This document shows, piece by piece, positions 17,813-26,094 of a stretch of 64,000 bases of DNA. This DNA comes from Phycisphaerales bacterium (GTDB taxonomy: Bacteria; Planctomycetota; Phycisphaerae; Phycisphaerales; UBA1924): positions 1 through 64,000 of the forward strand of contig JADJMV010000007.1 of the NCBI GenBank assembly GCA_016709445.1, given 5' to 3'. Below the pieces are notes generated by a model. The model ran no database searches, was not told where the DNA came from, and saw nothing but the letters and a program-made list of their open reading frames with translations. The stretch's first letter is position 1. The number at the start of each line of letters is the position of its first letter. A program made the translations under genes and the position numbers.

Positions 17813-19072
17813 TCACTGCGACGCGCTGACCGTCGGGTTGTTGTCGAGCGCGGCCTGGAGCGCGAGGACGCCATAGGCTGTGACGAGGACGGGGTCCTTC
17901 TCCAGCCAGCGGTTTGCGAGGATCGCGAAGGATCCGTCCTCCTGCTGCAGCGACGCGAGCTTGGTGACCAGGTCTTCCGCCCAGCGATGCTCGACGGTAT
18001 CGGTGCCCTCGTGGCCTGCGGACTTGATCACAGGGTGATCCCACGCGTCGAGTGCGCGCGAGAAGGCGACCAGGTAGTAGTAGTAGCCGTCCTGGCCGAT
18101 GCCGGGGTTCTCGTCGAGCGTGTAGTTCTCGCCGATCCACTGCAGGGCCGCCTGCACACGTGGGTCGTCGCGGGGCAGATCGGCATAGAGGTAGCTCTTG
18201 AAGCCCGAGTAGGTCATCGAGCCGTAGCAGCGCAGACGGCTGATGACCGAGCCGTCGTCAAGCGTCTCTTCATAGGAGCCTGCCTCCGAGTCGCCGATGG
18301 CGGGCTTCTCCGGGCTGGGGCCGGTGGCGTAGATGAAGCCACCATCGCGACGCCCCGCGGCGTACGGCATGCTGTTGACCCGGTCGTCCATCTGGAGGCG
18401 TTCCAGGAAGACGACGGCTCGCTGGAAGGGTGGCGACTCGGCCTCGTAGCCCGAGTCGTGCAGCGCCTGGAGCATGAACGCAAGGTTGGACAGGTCCGGG
18501 CGCCCATGGCTGCCGTAGCCCACGCCTCCGTAAAACGGGTCCGAGCGGTCGACCTTGCCGACGCCGAGCTCCTTCGACACTTCCGCGCTCAGCGAGTCCT
18601 CAGACCACTGCAGGCCCATTAGGAAGCGCTGCGCCGGAGGCACGGCGGCCCGGGCGTCCTTGGTCCCCGCGCGGGCCAGCGCCGAGAGTGCGATGGCCGT
18701 GTTGTAGCTCGGCAGCACCCGATCGTAGATGCCGCCATCGGGTTGGCGTTTCGAGAGCAGGTAGGCGAGTCCTGCGGCCACGTCCGGGTCGGCCGCGTCG
18801 ATGGCGGGGTGCTGGAGCATGCCGTCGATGACAAGGGCGGTGATCGCGGGGAATGTGACCCCCTGCGGATTCACGCCCCAGCCTCCGCTGGAGGCGTCGC
18901 GGTGGGCGCGGAGATACTCGATCGCTCGGTTGAGGGTTCGGTAGGCCGCCTCGTGTGCCGGCGGTGAGAGGCGGCTCGGCATCGCCGGTGTTGTTGTGGT
19001 CTGAGCAAAGGCGGCAGACGCGATGCCGGCGAGGAGGATCAGGCCGGCGCCGGCTGTGATTCGGAGTCTCAT
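17813..19072 (-). CDS. Exported prenyltransferase/squalene-oxidase-repeat protein
   Basis: Secreted protein with an (alpha/alpha) toroid-like repeat, 419 residues from MRLRITAG. A signal peptide is evident (LILLAGIASAAFAQ). Repeats carry DGGIYDR, DGGFIYA, SGGWGVNP and DGSFAI, the G-G/x-W/F/Y motif pattern of squalene-hopene cyclase and prenyltransferase beta barrels of helices. The DxDD motif of true cyclases is not seen, so catalysis is doubtful; related planctomycete proteins are annotated only by fold. ATG 19072 is chosen because it begins the signal peptide. Upstream, 99 bases separate it from the divergently transcribed fRMsr gene. A role in binding or processing an exported ligand is possible, but not shown. 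Confidence 0.7.
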   Translation of the reverse strand: MRLRITAGAGLILLAGIASAAFAQTTTTPAMPSRLSPPAHEAAYRTLNRAIEYLRAHRDASSGGWGVNPQGVTFPAITALVIDGMLQHPAIDAADPDVAAGLAYLLSKRQPDGGIYDRVLPSYNTAIALSALARAGTKDARAAVPPAQRFLMGLQWSEDSLSAEVSKELGVGKVDRSDPFYGGVGYGSHGRPDLSNLAFMLQALHDSGYEAESPPFQRAVVFLERLQMDDRVNSMPYAAGRRDGGFIYATGPSPEKPAIGDSEAGSYEETLDDGSVISRLRCYGSMTYSGFKSYLYADLPRDDPRVQAALQWIGENYTLDENPGIGQDGYYYYLVAFSRALDAWDHPVIKSAGHEGTDTVEHRWAEDLVTKLASLQQEDGSFAILANRWLEKDPVLVTAYGVLALQAALDNNPTVSASQ

Positions 19073-19115
19073 ATCGGGAATCTCCTTGGTTCGCCTCTCA
19101 TGTTGTACCATGTTG

Positions 19116-19132
19116 CGCCCCGAAGCGGGGCG
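19116..19132. repeat. Hairpin in the prenyltransferase-like/fRMsr divergent region
   Basis: CGCCCCG, AAG, CGGGGCG forms a 7-bp perfect stem. Just before it lies a direct repeat CATGTTG at 19099-19105 and 19109-19115, spaced 10 bases apart. Together they may be regulatory for the two divergent genes; no match to a known operator is claimed. Confidence 0.4.
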
Positions 19133-19171
19133 GGCCCACGCCGAGAGACCCGTTGTCCATACGCTTCAGCC

Positions 19172-19663
19172 ATGAGCCACGAGCGTGACTACGCCAGCGT
19201 CCCAATTCCCGTATGCGGTCCGCGGGAAGCGCGCATGAAAGCGATCGTGGACGCGCTCTGGGATCGTTTCTCCGGGCGGGGCTATTCGTGGGTCGGGTTT
19301 TACACCAAGGCCGACGGCCGGGACGAGATGCTTCTGTCGGAGCGGCGAGACAAACCGGCGTGCTCCCCCATCGGCCTGCACGGCATGTGCGGGCTCGCTT
19401 GGAAGGCACGCCGGAGTGTGGTGGTGCACGATGTGCGGGAGCTCGGGGACAACTACGTCGCGTGCGATCCCCGCGACATGGCCGAGGTCGTCGTGCCGCT
19501 CCTCGACGCCGAGGGGCGGTGCTGGGGCGTGCTGGATGTGGACTCGTTCGAGGTCGGGGCGTTCGATCGGCGGGACGCCCTGGGACTGGCGGCGCTGCTC
19601 GAGCGGTGCGGCCTGACCGAACCGCTCGGGCCGAATGCGTGGCCGATTCTCGCCGGGGGCTAG
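19172..19663 (+). CDS. Free methionine-(R)-sulfoxide reductase (GAF domain)
   Basis: GAF-domain enzyme that reduces free methionine-(R)-sulfoxide, protecting against oxidative damage. The 163-residue product aligns by motif with the E. coli fRMsr (YebR) family: GMCG, then NYVACD, then EVVVPLLDAEGRCWGVLDVDS and GAFDRRD. The three conserved cysteines are at C64 (PACSP), C73 (GMCG) and C98 (ACD), the last being the expected catalytic Cys. ATG 19172 starts MSHERDY, giving the usual length. It is transcribed divergently from the prenyltransferase-like gene. Its stop overlaps the stop of the following minus-strand gene by 4 bases. Confidence 0.88.
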   Translation: MSHERDYASVPIPVCGPREARMKAIVDALWDRFSGRGYSWVGFYTKADGRDEMLLSERRDKPACSPIGLHGMCGLAWKARRSVVVHDVRELGDNYVACDPRDMAEVVVPLLDAEGRCWGVLDVDSFEVGAFDRRDALGLAALLERCGLTEPLGPNAWPILAGG

Positions 19664-20631
19664 CGGTGGCGCTCCCCGAGCGGCTTGACCACCAGACTGA
19701 GCACCCGGCGTGCGCCGAGGGCGTCGGCGAGCACGGGCAGGGTCTGCAGCCCGGCTGGCCGCCGCGATTTCGCTCCTCCCGAGAGCGACCGCATGGCGGA
19801 GGCGCTGGATCGAAGCACCGCGTCGACGGGGAGCGAGACCGCGGTCACGGACGTCATCCGTTCGATCATGTGGAGATCATTCCGATCGCCGGCGAAGACC
19901 GCGTCGCGCTCACAATCAAATGCGTGGGCGAACGCCCGTGACGCGTGCTCGACCCGCGCGAGCATGCCGGGGTCGTCCGCCGGGTCGTCGCCGCTCGAAA
20001 CCAACTGCGCGATCTCGTTGATTGCATCGGCCAGCTCTTCGAGTTCGTCGGCAAGGAGGGAACGGATCTCGAGCAGCTTCGAGGCCGAGGCCTGTGCCAG
20101 AATCGGGAGGGCCACAGCAAAGACCCGTCGGCCAAGCTGCGCCTCGGCTTTCTGGGCCAGGCTGCTCGCGCTCGAACGCATGACGACCAGCCCCCGCCTC
20201 GCGGCGAACCGGTCGATCCCCGCGGCGAGCGGGAGGCTGATTCCCGGATCGGGGCCCCCCTTGAGCAGGTCGCGGCTGATGGCGTCGAGGAACTCCCGCT
20301 GGGTTTCAAAGAGCCCCGTGCGGGCGAGAGGTCGGAGGGCGGCGTACCGCTCGTCGTCGGAGAGTTGCCGCCAGGCCGTGTGGAGGTCGCCGAGCGCGTC
20401 GTCGCCATCGAGTGCCGTGCCGAGCACGCCATGCTCCCACAGTGGCATCGACCACTCCCAGGTCTGCATGAACCGGAGGTACTCGGGCGATTCCGCAGCG
20501 GCCTGCTCGATGGCCTCGCGGCTGCCCCGCGGCGCGGGCATGAACGTGACCGTACGCTCGGCCAGGAGGAGTGCCGCCATCGCTGGCGGCTCGCGGGTGG
20601 TCAGGTGGTAGGGGCTCAGGGCCGCGTCCAT
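19660..20631 (-). CDS. Hypothetical protein
   Basis: A 323-residue product from MDAALSPYHL with no family I recognise. Composition is that of a soluble, largely helical protein (LADELEELADAINEIAQLVSSG; RVEHASRAFAHAFDCERDAVF). A tryptophan cluster is near residue 55-70 (QTWEWSMPLWEHG). No signal peptide, transmembrane helix or metal-binding pair is evident. ATG 20631 is the start that opens the plausible sequence; more upstream in-frame sequence is Arg/Pro-rich. It is divergent to the cytochrome gene (107 bases between) and shares a 4-base stop overlap with the fRMsr gene. Confidence 0.55.
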   Translation of the reverse strand: MDAALSPYHLTTREPPAMAALLLAERTVTFMPAPRGSREAIEQAAAESPEYLRFMQTWEWSMPLWEHGVLGTALDGDDALGDLHTAWRQLSDDERYAALRPLARTGLFETQREFLDAISRDLLKGGPDPGISLPLAAGIDRFAARRGLVVMRSSASSLAQKAEAQLGRRVFAVALPILAQASASKLLEIRSLLADELEELADAINEIAQLVSSGDDPADDPGMLARVEHASRAFAHAFDCERDAVFAGDRNDLHMIERMTSVTAVSLPVDAVLRSSASAMRSLSGGAKSRRPAGLQTLPVLADALGARRVLSLVVKPLGERHR

Positions 20632-20738
20632 CCGGGATGGTAGGGAAAGGCCTTGCCCGGGCGAGGGGGTCGGGCCTAACGTCCCCGCCACAAGAGGGCG
20701 TGGGAGGGGATTGCCCCGTTCTCTGGAGCGAATTTCCG

Positions 20739-21326
20739 ATGTCACAAACCGGGTCTCGTTGGATGCTCGCGGCCCTCGCTGCGCTGGGTGCCGGGTCTCT
20801 GCTCCTGTCCCTTCTGCCCGCCGGATGCGGCGAGAAGTCCGATGCCGCGGGGATGCAGCCGGCCGCGGCGGGTGCGCAGATCGAGCGAGGACGCTATTTG
20901 GTCGAGGCGATGGGCTGCACCGATTGCCACTCGCCGCACGACCAGACGGGCCAGCCCATCCCGGGACGAGAACTGACCGGCCACCCGGCGGGCGCACCGC
21001 TTCCGCAATGGGATCCCGCGATGCTGGAGAAGGGTGTCGCTGTTACGATCGCGCCGACGCTCACGGCCTTCTCCGGTCCATTCGGCACGAGCATCGCGTC
21101 GAACCTGACTCCCGACCCCGCGACGGGAATCGGCAACATGAAAGTTGGGGATCTCGTCAAGAGTTGGCGGATGGGCACGCACTGGCAGACGGGGCAGGCG
21201 ATCAAGCCGCCCATGCCGTGGCCGGGCCTCGGCAAGCTCACCGATGAGGACATCCATGCGATCTTCGCCTACCTCATGAGCCTTCCGGCACGCTCGAACG
21301 GCCCCCTGTCCACCCCGCCGGGCTGA
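20739..21326 (+). CDS. Exported c-type cytochrome
   Basis: Periplasmic or membrane-tethered electron carrier, 195 residues. A hydrophobic signal (MLAALAALGAGSLLLSLLPAGC) ends in a lipobox-like PAGC with Cys30, so it may be lipidated. One haem-binding CxxCH is CTDCH (C60, C63, H64), within GRYLVEAMGCTDCHSPHDQ. A candidate axial Met is in KPPMPWPG. LTDEDIHAIFAYLMSLPA is the last helix usual in cytochrome c. The layout matches the small cytochromes of alcohol or aldehyde dehydrogenases. No partner oxidoreductase lies beside it, so its acceptor and donor are unknown. The ATG at 20739 has a GGAG 13 bases upstream. Confidence 0.8.
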   Translation: MSQTGSRWMLAALAALGAGSLLLSLLPAGCGEKSDAAGMQPAAAGAQIERGRYLVEAMGCTDCHSPHDQTGQPIPGRELTGHPAGAPLPQWDPAMLEKGVAVTIAPTLTAFSGPFGTSIASNLTPDPATGIGNMKVGDLVKSWRMGTHWQTGQAIKPPMPWPGLGKLTDEDIHAIFAYLMSLPARSNGPLSTPPG

Positions 21327-21483
21327 GCCGCCACTCGCCGGACCCGGGCGGAATCCGTCGCGCCGAACCCCTGGGAACCGCCCACGGCGGAGGGGCGCGG
21401 ACCAAAACCTGACCACGCGCAACTCCCGTGCAAGATCCGAGGGCACGACACCGCCATGCTGGGTCGGGAGAAAGGAGTGGCCC

Positions 21484-22167
21484 TTGAGGAAGTCTGTATG
21501 GATGGTCGCCGCCTGCGCGGCGCCGGCAGTGGCCCGGGGCGTGCTGGTCTATGGCCAGCCGACTACGGCCGATGACACGAAGGTCGGTCTCGGGTGGTAC
21601 AGCCAGAGCGAGCCCAGAGTCCGCAAGAATTACAAGCATGCCGACGACCTCATGGTCGCGGCCGATGCCGAGATCGGTCGGATCGTCTGGTGGGGTCAGA
21701 GTTCGCTCCACACCTACCCCGACCTGACCAATTTCGACTCCTTCCAGATCGAGTTCTTCGCGGGCGAGTTGGTGGGGGGGCAGTGGTTGCCGGGCCCCCT
21801 TGTGGCGAGCGAGGTGCTCGATCTCGGAGCGACCAACCCTACCGAGACCGGCCGCAAGACGTCGGCGGGTGCATTCGAGTATCGCCACGACGCCGAGCTT
21901 GCCAACCCCGTGGCGTTGCAGGGCGGGCAGCGGTACTTCCTCGCCATCAGCGCGGGGATGATCAAGAACGACTTCTCGTCTGACGCGTGGCAGTGGCAGG
22001 ACGCCGACCTGCACGACGGCTGGTCGGGTGTGTATTCCTGGGCGACGGGCGAATGGTCCGGCTTTCAGGACAGCGACAGCGCGTTCGAACTTTACAGTGT
22101 CCCGACACCGGGGCCCGTCCTCCCGCTGCTCGGCGGCATCGCCATGCTGCTCGGCCGCCGGAGGTGA
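21484..22167 (+). CDS. Exported protein with PEP-CTERM-like sorting tail
   Basis: Secreted protein of unknown role, 227 residues. The most likely start is TTG 21484, because AAAGGAG sits 6 bases upstream; an ATG seven codons later is the alternative. A signal peptide (MRKSVWMVAACAAPAVARG) is followed by a beta-rich region (VGLGWYSQSEPRVRKNYKHADDL, QRYFLAISAGM). The C-terminus is VPTPGPVLPLLGGIAMLLGRRR, a Pro motif plus a hydrophobic helix plus basic end, so it should be processed by an exosortase-type system, like the protein at 11306. The 157-base gap before it shows no other feature. It ends 3 bases before the convergent AraC regulator gene. Confidence 0.75.
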   Translation: MRKSVWMVAACAAPAVARGVLVYGQPTTADDTKVGLGWYSQSEPRVRKNYKHADDLMVAADAEIGRIVWWGQSSLHTYPDLTNFDSFQIEFFAGELVGGQWLPGPLVASEVLDLGATNPTETGRKTSAGAFEYRHDAELANPVALQGGQRYFLAISAGMIKNDFSSDAWQWQDADLHDGWSGVYSWATGEWSGFQDSDSAFELYSVPTPGPVLPLLGGIAMLLGRRR

Positions 22168-22170
22168 GGA

Positions 22171-22992
22171 CTAGCCGACGCCCCCCGCGCTGAGCACGCG
22201 GCGAAACTCGGCAGGCGTGCACCCGTGGGCCGCCCTGAAGCTCCGCGTGAAGTGCGCTTGGTCGGCATAGCCGAGGTCGAGCGCGATCGCGGCGATCGAG
22301 CGCGGGGGCGACGCTGCCATTGCTCGGGCCGCCCGGGCGAGACGCACCCGTCTCCCGAATTCGCCGACGCTGACACCGACCGACCGCTGGAAGTGGCGGG
22401 CAACGTGCGAGGGGTGACGCCCGACATGTTCGGCGATGGCGCCGAGGCTCTTGGCCCGTTCCGGTTCGGAGAGCAACAACTCTCGCACCTGAGCGATCCA
22501 GGCGCCTTCGTCCGGCGGTTCGAGGGCTGCACCGCCGACCTCCTCGAGCATCCGCATCGCGAGCGATTCGAGAAGCAGAGTGTCGGGCTCGCCCGCGGCC
22601 GAGAGTTCGCAGAGCAGCGCAACGGCCAGCGAGGACACGGACGATCCGTCGAGCGCCCTGACGAGCACCTGTGCGCAGATCCCGGATTCCCGGACCTGCG
22701 AGCTCGGGATGACCACGTGGAGGGTTCGGATGCCCCGGGGCCCGCTCCGGAATCGGTGGCGGATGCCCGGCGCGAAGTACTCGACCGCTCCGGCGCGCGA
22801 AGCGACGCACCGCCCGGCGTACGTTCCTTCCCCCTCGCCGTCGAGAACGAAGTCAATCGCGGCCTCTTCGTGCTCGTGCCAGTCCTGGGCGAACGCCTCG
22901 CTGTAGGACTTGTGGCTGATCCGGAACGGCCCGGCCTGGATGCGGGCATGAGTCCGCACGGGGGCCTGGCGTTCGGCGTCCGACTCGGGCAT
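22171..22992 (-). CDS. AraC-family transcriptional regulator
   Basis: DNA-binding regulator of 273 residues from MPESDAERQ; an upstream ATG at 23034 would add 14 residues. The N-terminal part is a cupin-like sensing region (SYSEAFAQDWHEHEEAAIDFVLDGEGEGTY). The C-terminal 100 residues carry two helix-turn-helix motifs: SLGAIAEHVGRHPSHVARHFQRSVG and SIAAIALDLGYADQAHFTRSFRAAHGCTPAEFRR. The second is the classic AraC signature. It is divergent to pyrD, with 77 bases between the starts. The effector is unknown, and its target need not be the neighbouring pyrD. Confidence 0.88.
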   Translation of the reverse strand: MPESDAERQAPVRTHARIQAGPFRISHKSYSEAFAQDWHEHEEAAIDFVLDGEGEGTYAGRCVASRAGAVEYFAPGIRHRFRSGPRGIRTLHVVIPSSQVRESGICAQVLVRALDGSSVSSLAVALLCELSAAGEPDTLLLESLAMRMLEEVGGAALEPPDEGAWIAQVRELLLSEPERAKSLGAIAEHVGRHPSHVARHFQRSVGVSVGEFGRRVRLARAARAMAASPPRSIAAIALDLGYADQAHFTRSFRAAHGCTPAEFRRVLSAGGVG

Positions 22993-23069
22993 GCCTGTGG
23001 TACGGCCTGCTCCGACGTCCGGTTGCAGACCCATCGGGCCCCGTGGGGGTCCGCTACCCTTGTCCGCTC

Positions 23070-24050
23070 ATGCCACCCCCCGCACGCCTCGCCACGAACC
23101 TCGCCGGCATGCCCCTCGCCTCGCCCGTCCTGTTGGCTGCCGGCACGGCGGGCACCCTGGACGAGATGGGGGATGTCCTAGACCTCTCCGCCATCGGCGG
23201 CATCGTGACCAAGTCGATCACGGCGCAACCCCGGGAAGGCAACGCCACCTGGCGCATCCTCGAGTGCAAGGTGGGCATGCTCAATGCGATCGGGCTCGCC
23301 AATGTGGGGGTGGAGCACTTCGAGACGCACATCGCCCCGCGTGTGCCCGGGGTCCCGACGACGGTGATCGGCTCCATTGCCGGGTTCTCCATCGACGACT
23401 ATGTCCGCGTCGCTGCGGCGATGGACGCCGTCGAGGCCATGCCCGCTGTCGAATTGAACGTCTCGTGCCCGAACGTGCGGGGCGGAACCGAGTTTGGCTC
23501 CGAGCCGGGATTGCTCCGCGAGTTGGTCGCCGCCGTGCGGCCGGCGCTCCCAGGCACACGGCTGTTCGTCAAGCTCAGCCCAGTCGCCGTGGCCTCTCCC
23601 CACGGAATCGCGGATTTCGCCAGGGCCGCGATCGATGCCGGGGCGCGGCCCGAGGGGCCCAACCAGCGTCCGGGCGCCGACGGGCTCTGCATCGCCAACA
23701 CCCTCCCTGCGATGGCGATCGATGTGCGCACCCGACGCCCCCGCCTGGCGAACACGACCGGAGGCCTCTCCGGCCCCGCCGTCCACCCGGTCGCGGTGAA
23801 GCTGGTATACGACGCCTACCGGCATGTCTGCCGCGACACGGGAACGCCCATCGTCGGGATCGGCGGGATTCTGAGGTGGGACGACGCGGCCGAGTTCATC
23901 CTCGCGGGGGCGACCGCTGTCCAGATCGGGACCGGGCTGTTCGCCGATCCGCACATCCCGCTCAAAGTGCAGCGGGGGCTCGAGCGATGGGTCCGATCGC
24001 AGGGGGCGGCGAACATCTCTGAGCTTGTCGGCATGGTCCAGATCGGCTGA
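23070..24050 (+). CDS. pyrD: Dihydroorotate dehydrogenase, class 1 type
   Basis: Flavoprotein of the de novo pyrimidine pathway that oxidises dihydroorotate to orotate in the cytosol. The 326-residue product starts MPPPARLATNLAGMPLASPVLLAAGTAGT. Conserved landmarks include VTKSIT, LNVSCPNVRGG (with the Cys that acts as base in class 1 enzymes) and the FMN-binding GIGGILRWDDAAEFILAGATAVQIGTG. The catalytic base being Cys rather than Ser places it in class 1, probably 1B, which needs a PyrK iron-sulfur subunit; none is in the window. ATG 23070 is preferred over an upstream alternative because of family length. It converges with ribE after a 19-base gap. Confidence 0.9.
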   Translation: MPPPARLATNLAGMPLASPVLLAAGTAGTLDEMGDVLDLSAIGGIVTKSITAQPREGNATWRILECKVGMLNAIGLANVGVEHFETHIAPRVPGVPTTVIGSIAGFSIDDYVRVAAAMDAVEAMPAVELNVSCPNVRGGTEFGSEPGLLRELVAAVRPALPGTRLFVKLSPVAVASPHGIADFARAAIDAGARPEGPNQRPGADGLCIANTLPAMAIDVRTRRPRLANTTGGLSGPAVHPVAVKLVYDAYRHVCRDTGTPIVGIGGILRWDDAAEFILAGATAVQIGTGLFADPHIPLKVQRGLERWVRSQGAANISELVGMVQIG

Positions 24051-24069
24051 GGATCGGAGGCCTCGCCGG

Positions 24070-24684
24070 CTATCGGAGCAAGTTGGCGTAGTTCCGCATC
24101 ACGTGCAGCACCGTCCTCGCGAGAATGTCGGTCTCGATATTGACCCTGGAGCCCGTCCGCAGCTCGCGCATGGTGGTCCGTTCAAGGGTTGTGGGGATTA
24201 GTGCCACCTCGAACCACCCGGCTCCCGGATCGACGGAGGCGACGGTGAGCGAAACGCCGTCCACCGCGACCGAGCCTTTGGGGATGATGCAGGGCATCAG
24301 CTCGCTGGGGGGCTCGATCCGGACCCGCCACTCGCCCTCTGTCGCCACGCCCACGACCCGGCCCACCCCCTCCACGTGTCCCTGCACGGTGTGGCCATCC
24401 ATCGAATCGGCTGCGGTGAGCGAAGGCTCGAGATTCACGCCCGCGCCCGGGATGAGCCCGCCCAGAGAGGTCCTCCCGAGCGTTTCTGGGATCACGTCAA
24501 ACTCCAGGAGCCCGCCGGGCCCCACCGGGGCGGCCAGGGTGAGGCAGACGCCGGAGACGCACACCGAGTCGCCGGGCCTCGGCCTGAGGGGCCAGCCGCC
24601 GAGATCGATCTGGAGTCGGACGCCCGAGGAGGTCGGGTTGATGGCGACCACCCGGCCGACGGTTTGGACAATGCCGCTGAACAT
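24070..24684 (-). CDS. ribE: Riboflavin synthase, alpha subunit
   Basis: Enzyme that dismutates two 6,7-dimethyl-8-ribityllumazines into riboflavin. The 204-residue product starts MFSGIVQTVGRV and contains two lumazine-binding repeats. The first includes VSGVCLTLA and GGLIPGAGVNLEPSLTAADSMDGHTVQGHV; the second VDGVSLTV. This duplicated MFTG/VDGVSLT pattern is diagnostic. ATG 24684 begins the conserved N-terminus; a longer in-frame extension upstream is not conserved in style. No FMN riboswitch is seen in the 186-base upstream region. The gene is divergent to the lipoprotein gene at 24871. Confidence 0.95.
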   Translation of the reverse strand: MFSGIVQTVGRVVAINPTSSGVRLQIDLGGWPLRPRPGDSVCVSGVCLTLAAPVGPGGLLEFDVIPETLGRTSLGGLIPGAGVNLEPSLTAADSMDGHTVQGHVEGVGRVVGVATEGEWRVRIEPPSELMPCIIPKGSVAVDGVSLTVASVDPGAGWFEVALIPTTLERTTMRELRTGSRVNIETDILARTVLHVMRNYANLLR

Positions 24685-24870
24685 GCGGGATCCTTGGAGG
24701 GCTCGGGGGCGGATTGGAGGTCGAACCATGCATCCCCCCTGCTTGACGGCACCGCCGGGGGCCTCGATACTCCTCAACCGTTGCCGGACACGCGGCGACC
24801 CCACTGCGCGACCCAAGGAAAGCTCGGGGGATCAGGCAGCGATCGCCCCGGCGCCAGGAGTGATGTTCCC
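24685..24870. other. Divergent promoter region (ribE / beta-propeller lipoprotein)
   Basis: This 186-base gap separates ribE from the lipoprotein gene. I looked for an FMN riboswitch on the ribE side and found none of its conserved stems. No clear -10/-35 boxes can be named. Confidence 0.3.
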
Positions 24871-26064
24871 ATGACCAAGGTCGAGCCGGACCACAGGCGT
24901 TTGTGTCGAGTCCGTCGGGCCGCCCTCCTCGCCGCGGGCGCGGCGAGTGTGCTGCTGGGCGGCTGCGTGTTCGAGACCGCTCCCGCCTCGACGCGGCCAT
25001 CGTCGGCCTCGCCGGGAAGTGCGGCCCAGGCCAGGGCGATGATCGATGCGAGGCAGGCGGCGTTCAAGATCGACCACGACGGATGGGCCGGGTTGGGCTA
25101 TCGGCTGGATTGGCGGGGCTTCCCGGTGGTCGCGAAGGGGCAGCACATCACGTTCCTCAACGTGTATGACGATCTGATCGTGGCTCAGGAGTCTGCGGCC
25201 ACGGTGAGCGTGCTGGAGGCCTCAACCGGCGCGCTGCGCAATTCGAGCCAGGTGGCCAGCCCGCTCACGCGGTTCGAGGGCAATTTCCGGGACGGGAATC
25301 GGCTGGTGGTCTCGAGCGACACCGAGGTGTTCATCGTGGATCTGCAGACCGGCGGGGTGGTCGAGCGCCACCCGCTGAGCCGCGTGGTCTCGACGCGCCC
25401 GGTGTTCTTCGGCGGCGAGAAGATCTACGGCACCGCCATCGGGCACATCTACTCCCACATGATGAATCCGCCGGTCGATGCCTGGGCATTCGACCTGGGC
25501 GCTCCGATCGACGCGGCGCCTGTGCTGCTCGGCAGCGAGGTGGTTGCGGTTTCGCGGCGCGGCGACATCGCGATGCTCGACGCATCGAGCGGCACGCTCG
25601 TCGGTCGCGCTTCGATTTTTGGCTCTTGCCAGGCCGATCCGGTCGCCGGTGACGGGGCCGTCTTCTTTGCGAGCATGGACCAGTCCATCTACAGCTTCGA
25701 CGGTGCGGGGCGGCCTCAGTGGCGGATCCGGACCGAGCACCCCCTCCGGATCACCCCGACATACGCCGCCGGCGTGTTGTACGTCCCGACGAGCGACAAG
25801 GGTCTGCGGGCGCTCGACGCCGCGACCGGGGCGGAGTTGTGGTCGCAGAAGGATGTCTCCGGCCGGGTCGTCGCGATCCGCGCCGGGCACTTGATCACGT
25901 GGGACGGCGCGGTGGCATCGAGCCTCGATGCGGCGACGGGCGAGGTTCTGGCCTCGCTGGCCCTGCCCGAGGTGCAGATCCTCCAGCCTGATCGGTTCGA
26001 GGACGGCAACCTCTATGCGGTAAGCAAGGGTGGCGTCATCGCGAAGTTTCAGACCCGCGACTGA
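24871..26064 (+). CDS. Lipoprotein with PQQ-like beta-propeller (BamB-like)
   Basis: Predicted outer-membrane or periplasmic lipoprotein of 397 residues. The signal ends at the lipobox LLGGC with Cys32. The mature part has repeated blades ending in a small-residue/turn and aromatic pattern, such as DLQTGGVVERHPL, DASSGTLVGRASIFG, FDGAGRPQWRIR and DAATGAELWSQK. Repeats with the A-W-x-Q/R...G core are like the PQQ-enzyme repeats used by BamB. It probably scaffolds protein-protein contacts; no PQQ-enzyme catalytic set is evident. ATG 24871 begins the signal. It sits upstream of purH by 30 bases, but they need not be functionally related. Confidence 0.75.
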   Translation: MTKVEPDHRRLCRVRRAALLAAGAASVLLGGCVFETAPASTRPSSASPGSAAQARAMIDARQAAFKIDHDGWAGLGYRLDWRGFPVVAKGQHITFLNVYDDLIVAQESAATVSVLEASTGALRNSSQVASPLTRFEGNFRDGNRLVVSSDTEVFIVDLQTGGVVERHPLSRVVSTRPVFFGGEKIYGTAIGHIYSHMMNPPVDAWAFDLGAPIDAAPVLLGSEVVAVSRRGDIAMLDASSGTLVGRASIFGSCQADPVAGDGAVFFASMDQSIYSFDGAGRPQWRIRTEHPLRITPTYAAGVLYVPTSDKGLRALDAATGAELWSQKDVSGRVVAIRAGHLITWDGAVASSLDAATGEVLASLALPEVQILQPDRFEDGNLYAVSKGGVIAKFQTRD

Positions 26065-26094
26065 CCGGCGCATCTCGCGAACTATCATCGCGGC

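Noticed and set aside
22171..24050. AraC-family gene as a dedicated regulator of pyrD
   Set aside because: They are only divergent neighbours. No operator-like dyad was seen in the 77-base gap and AraC regulators rarely control pyrimidine synthesis.
24685..24870. Possible FMN riboswitch ahead of ribE
   Set aside because: None of the conserved core segments or the multi-stem junction can be found on the minus strand here.
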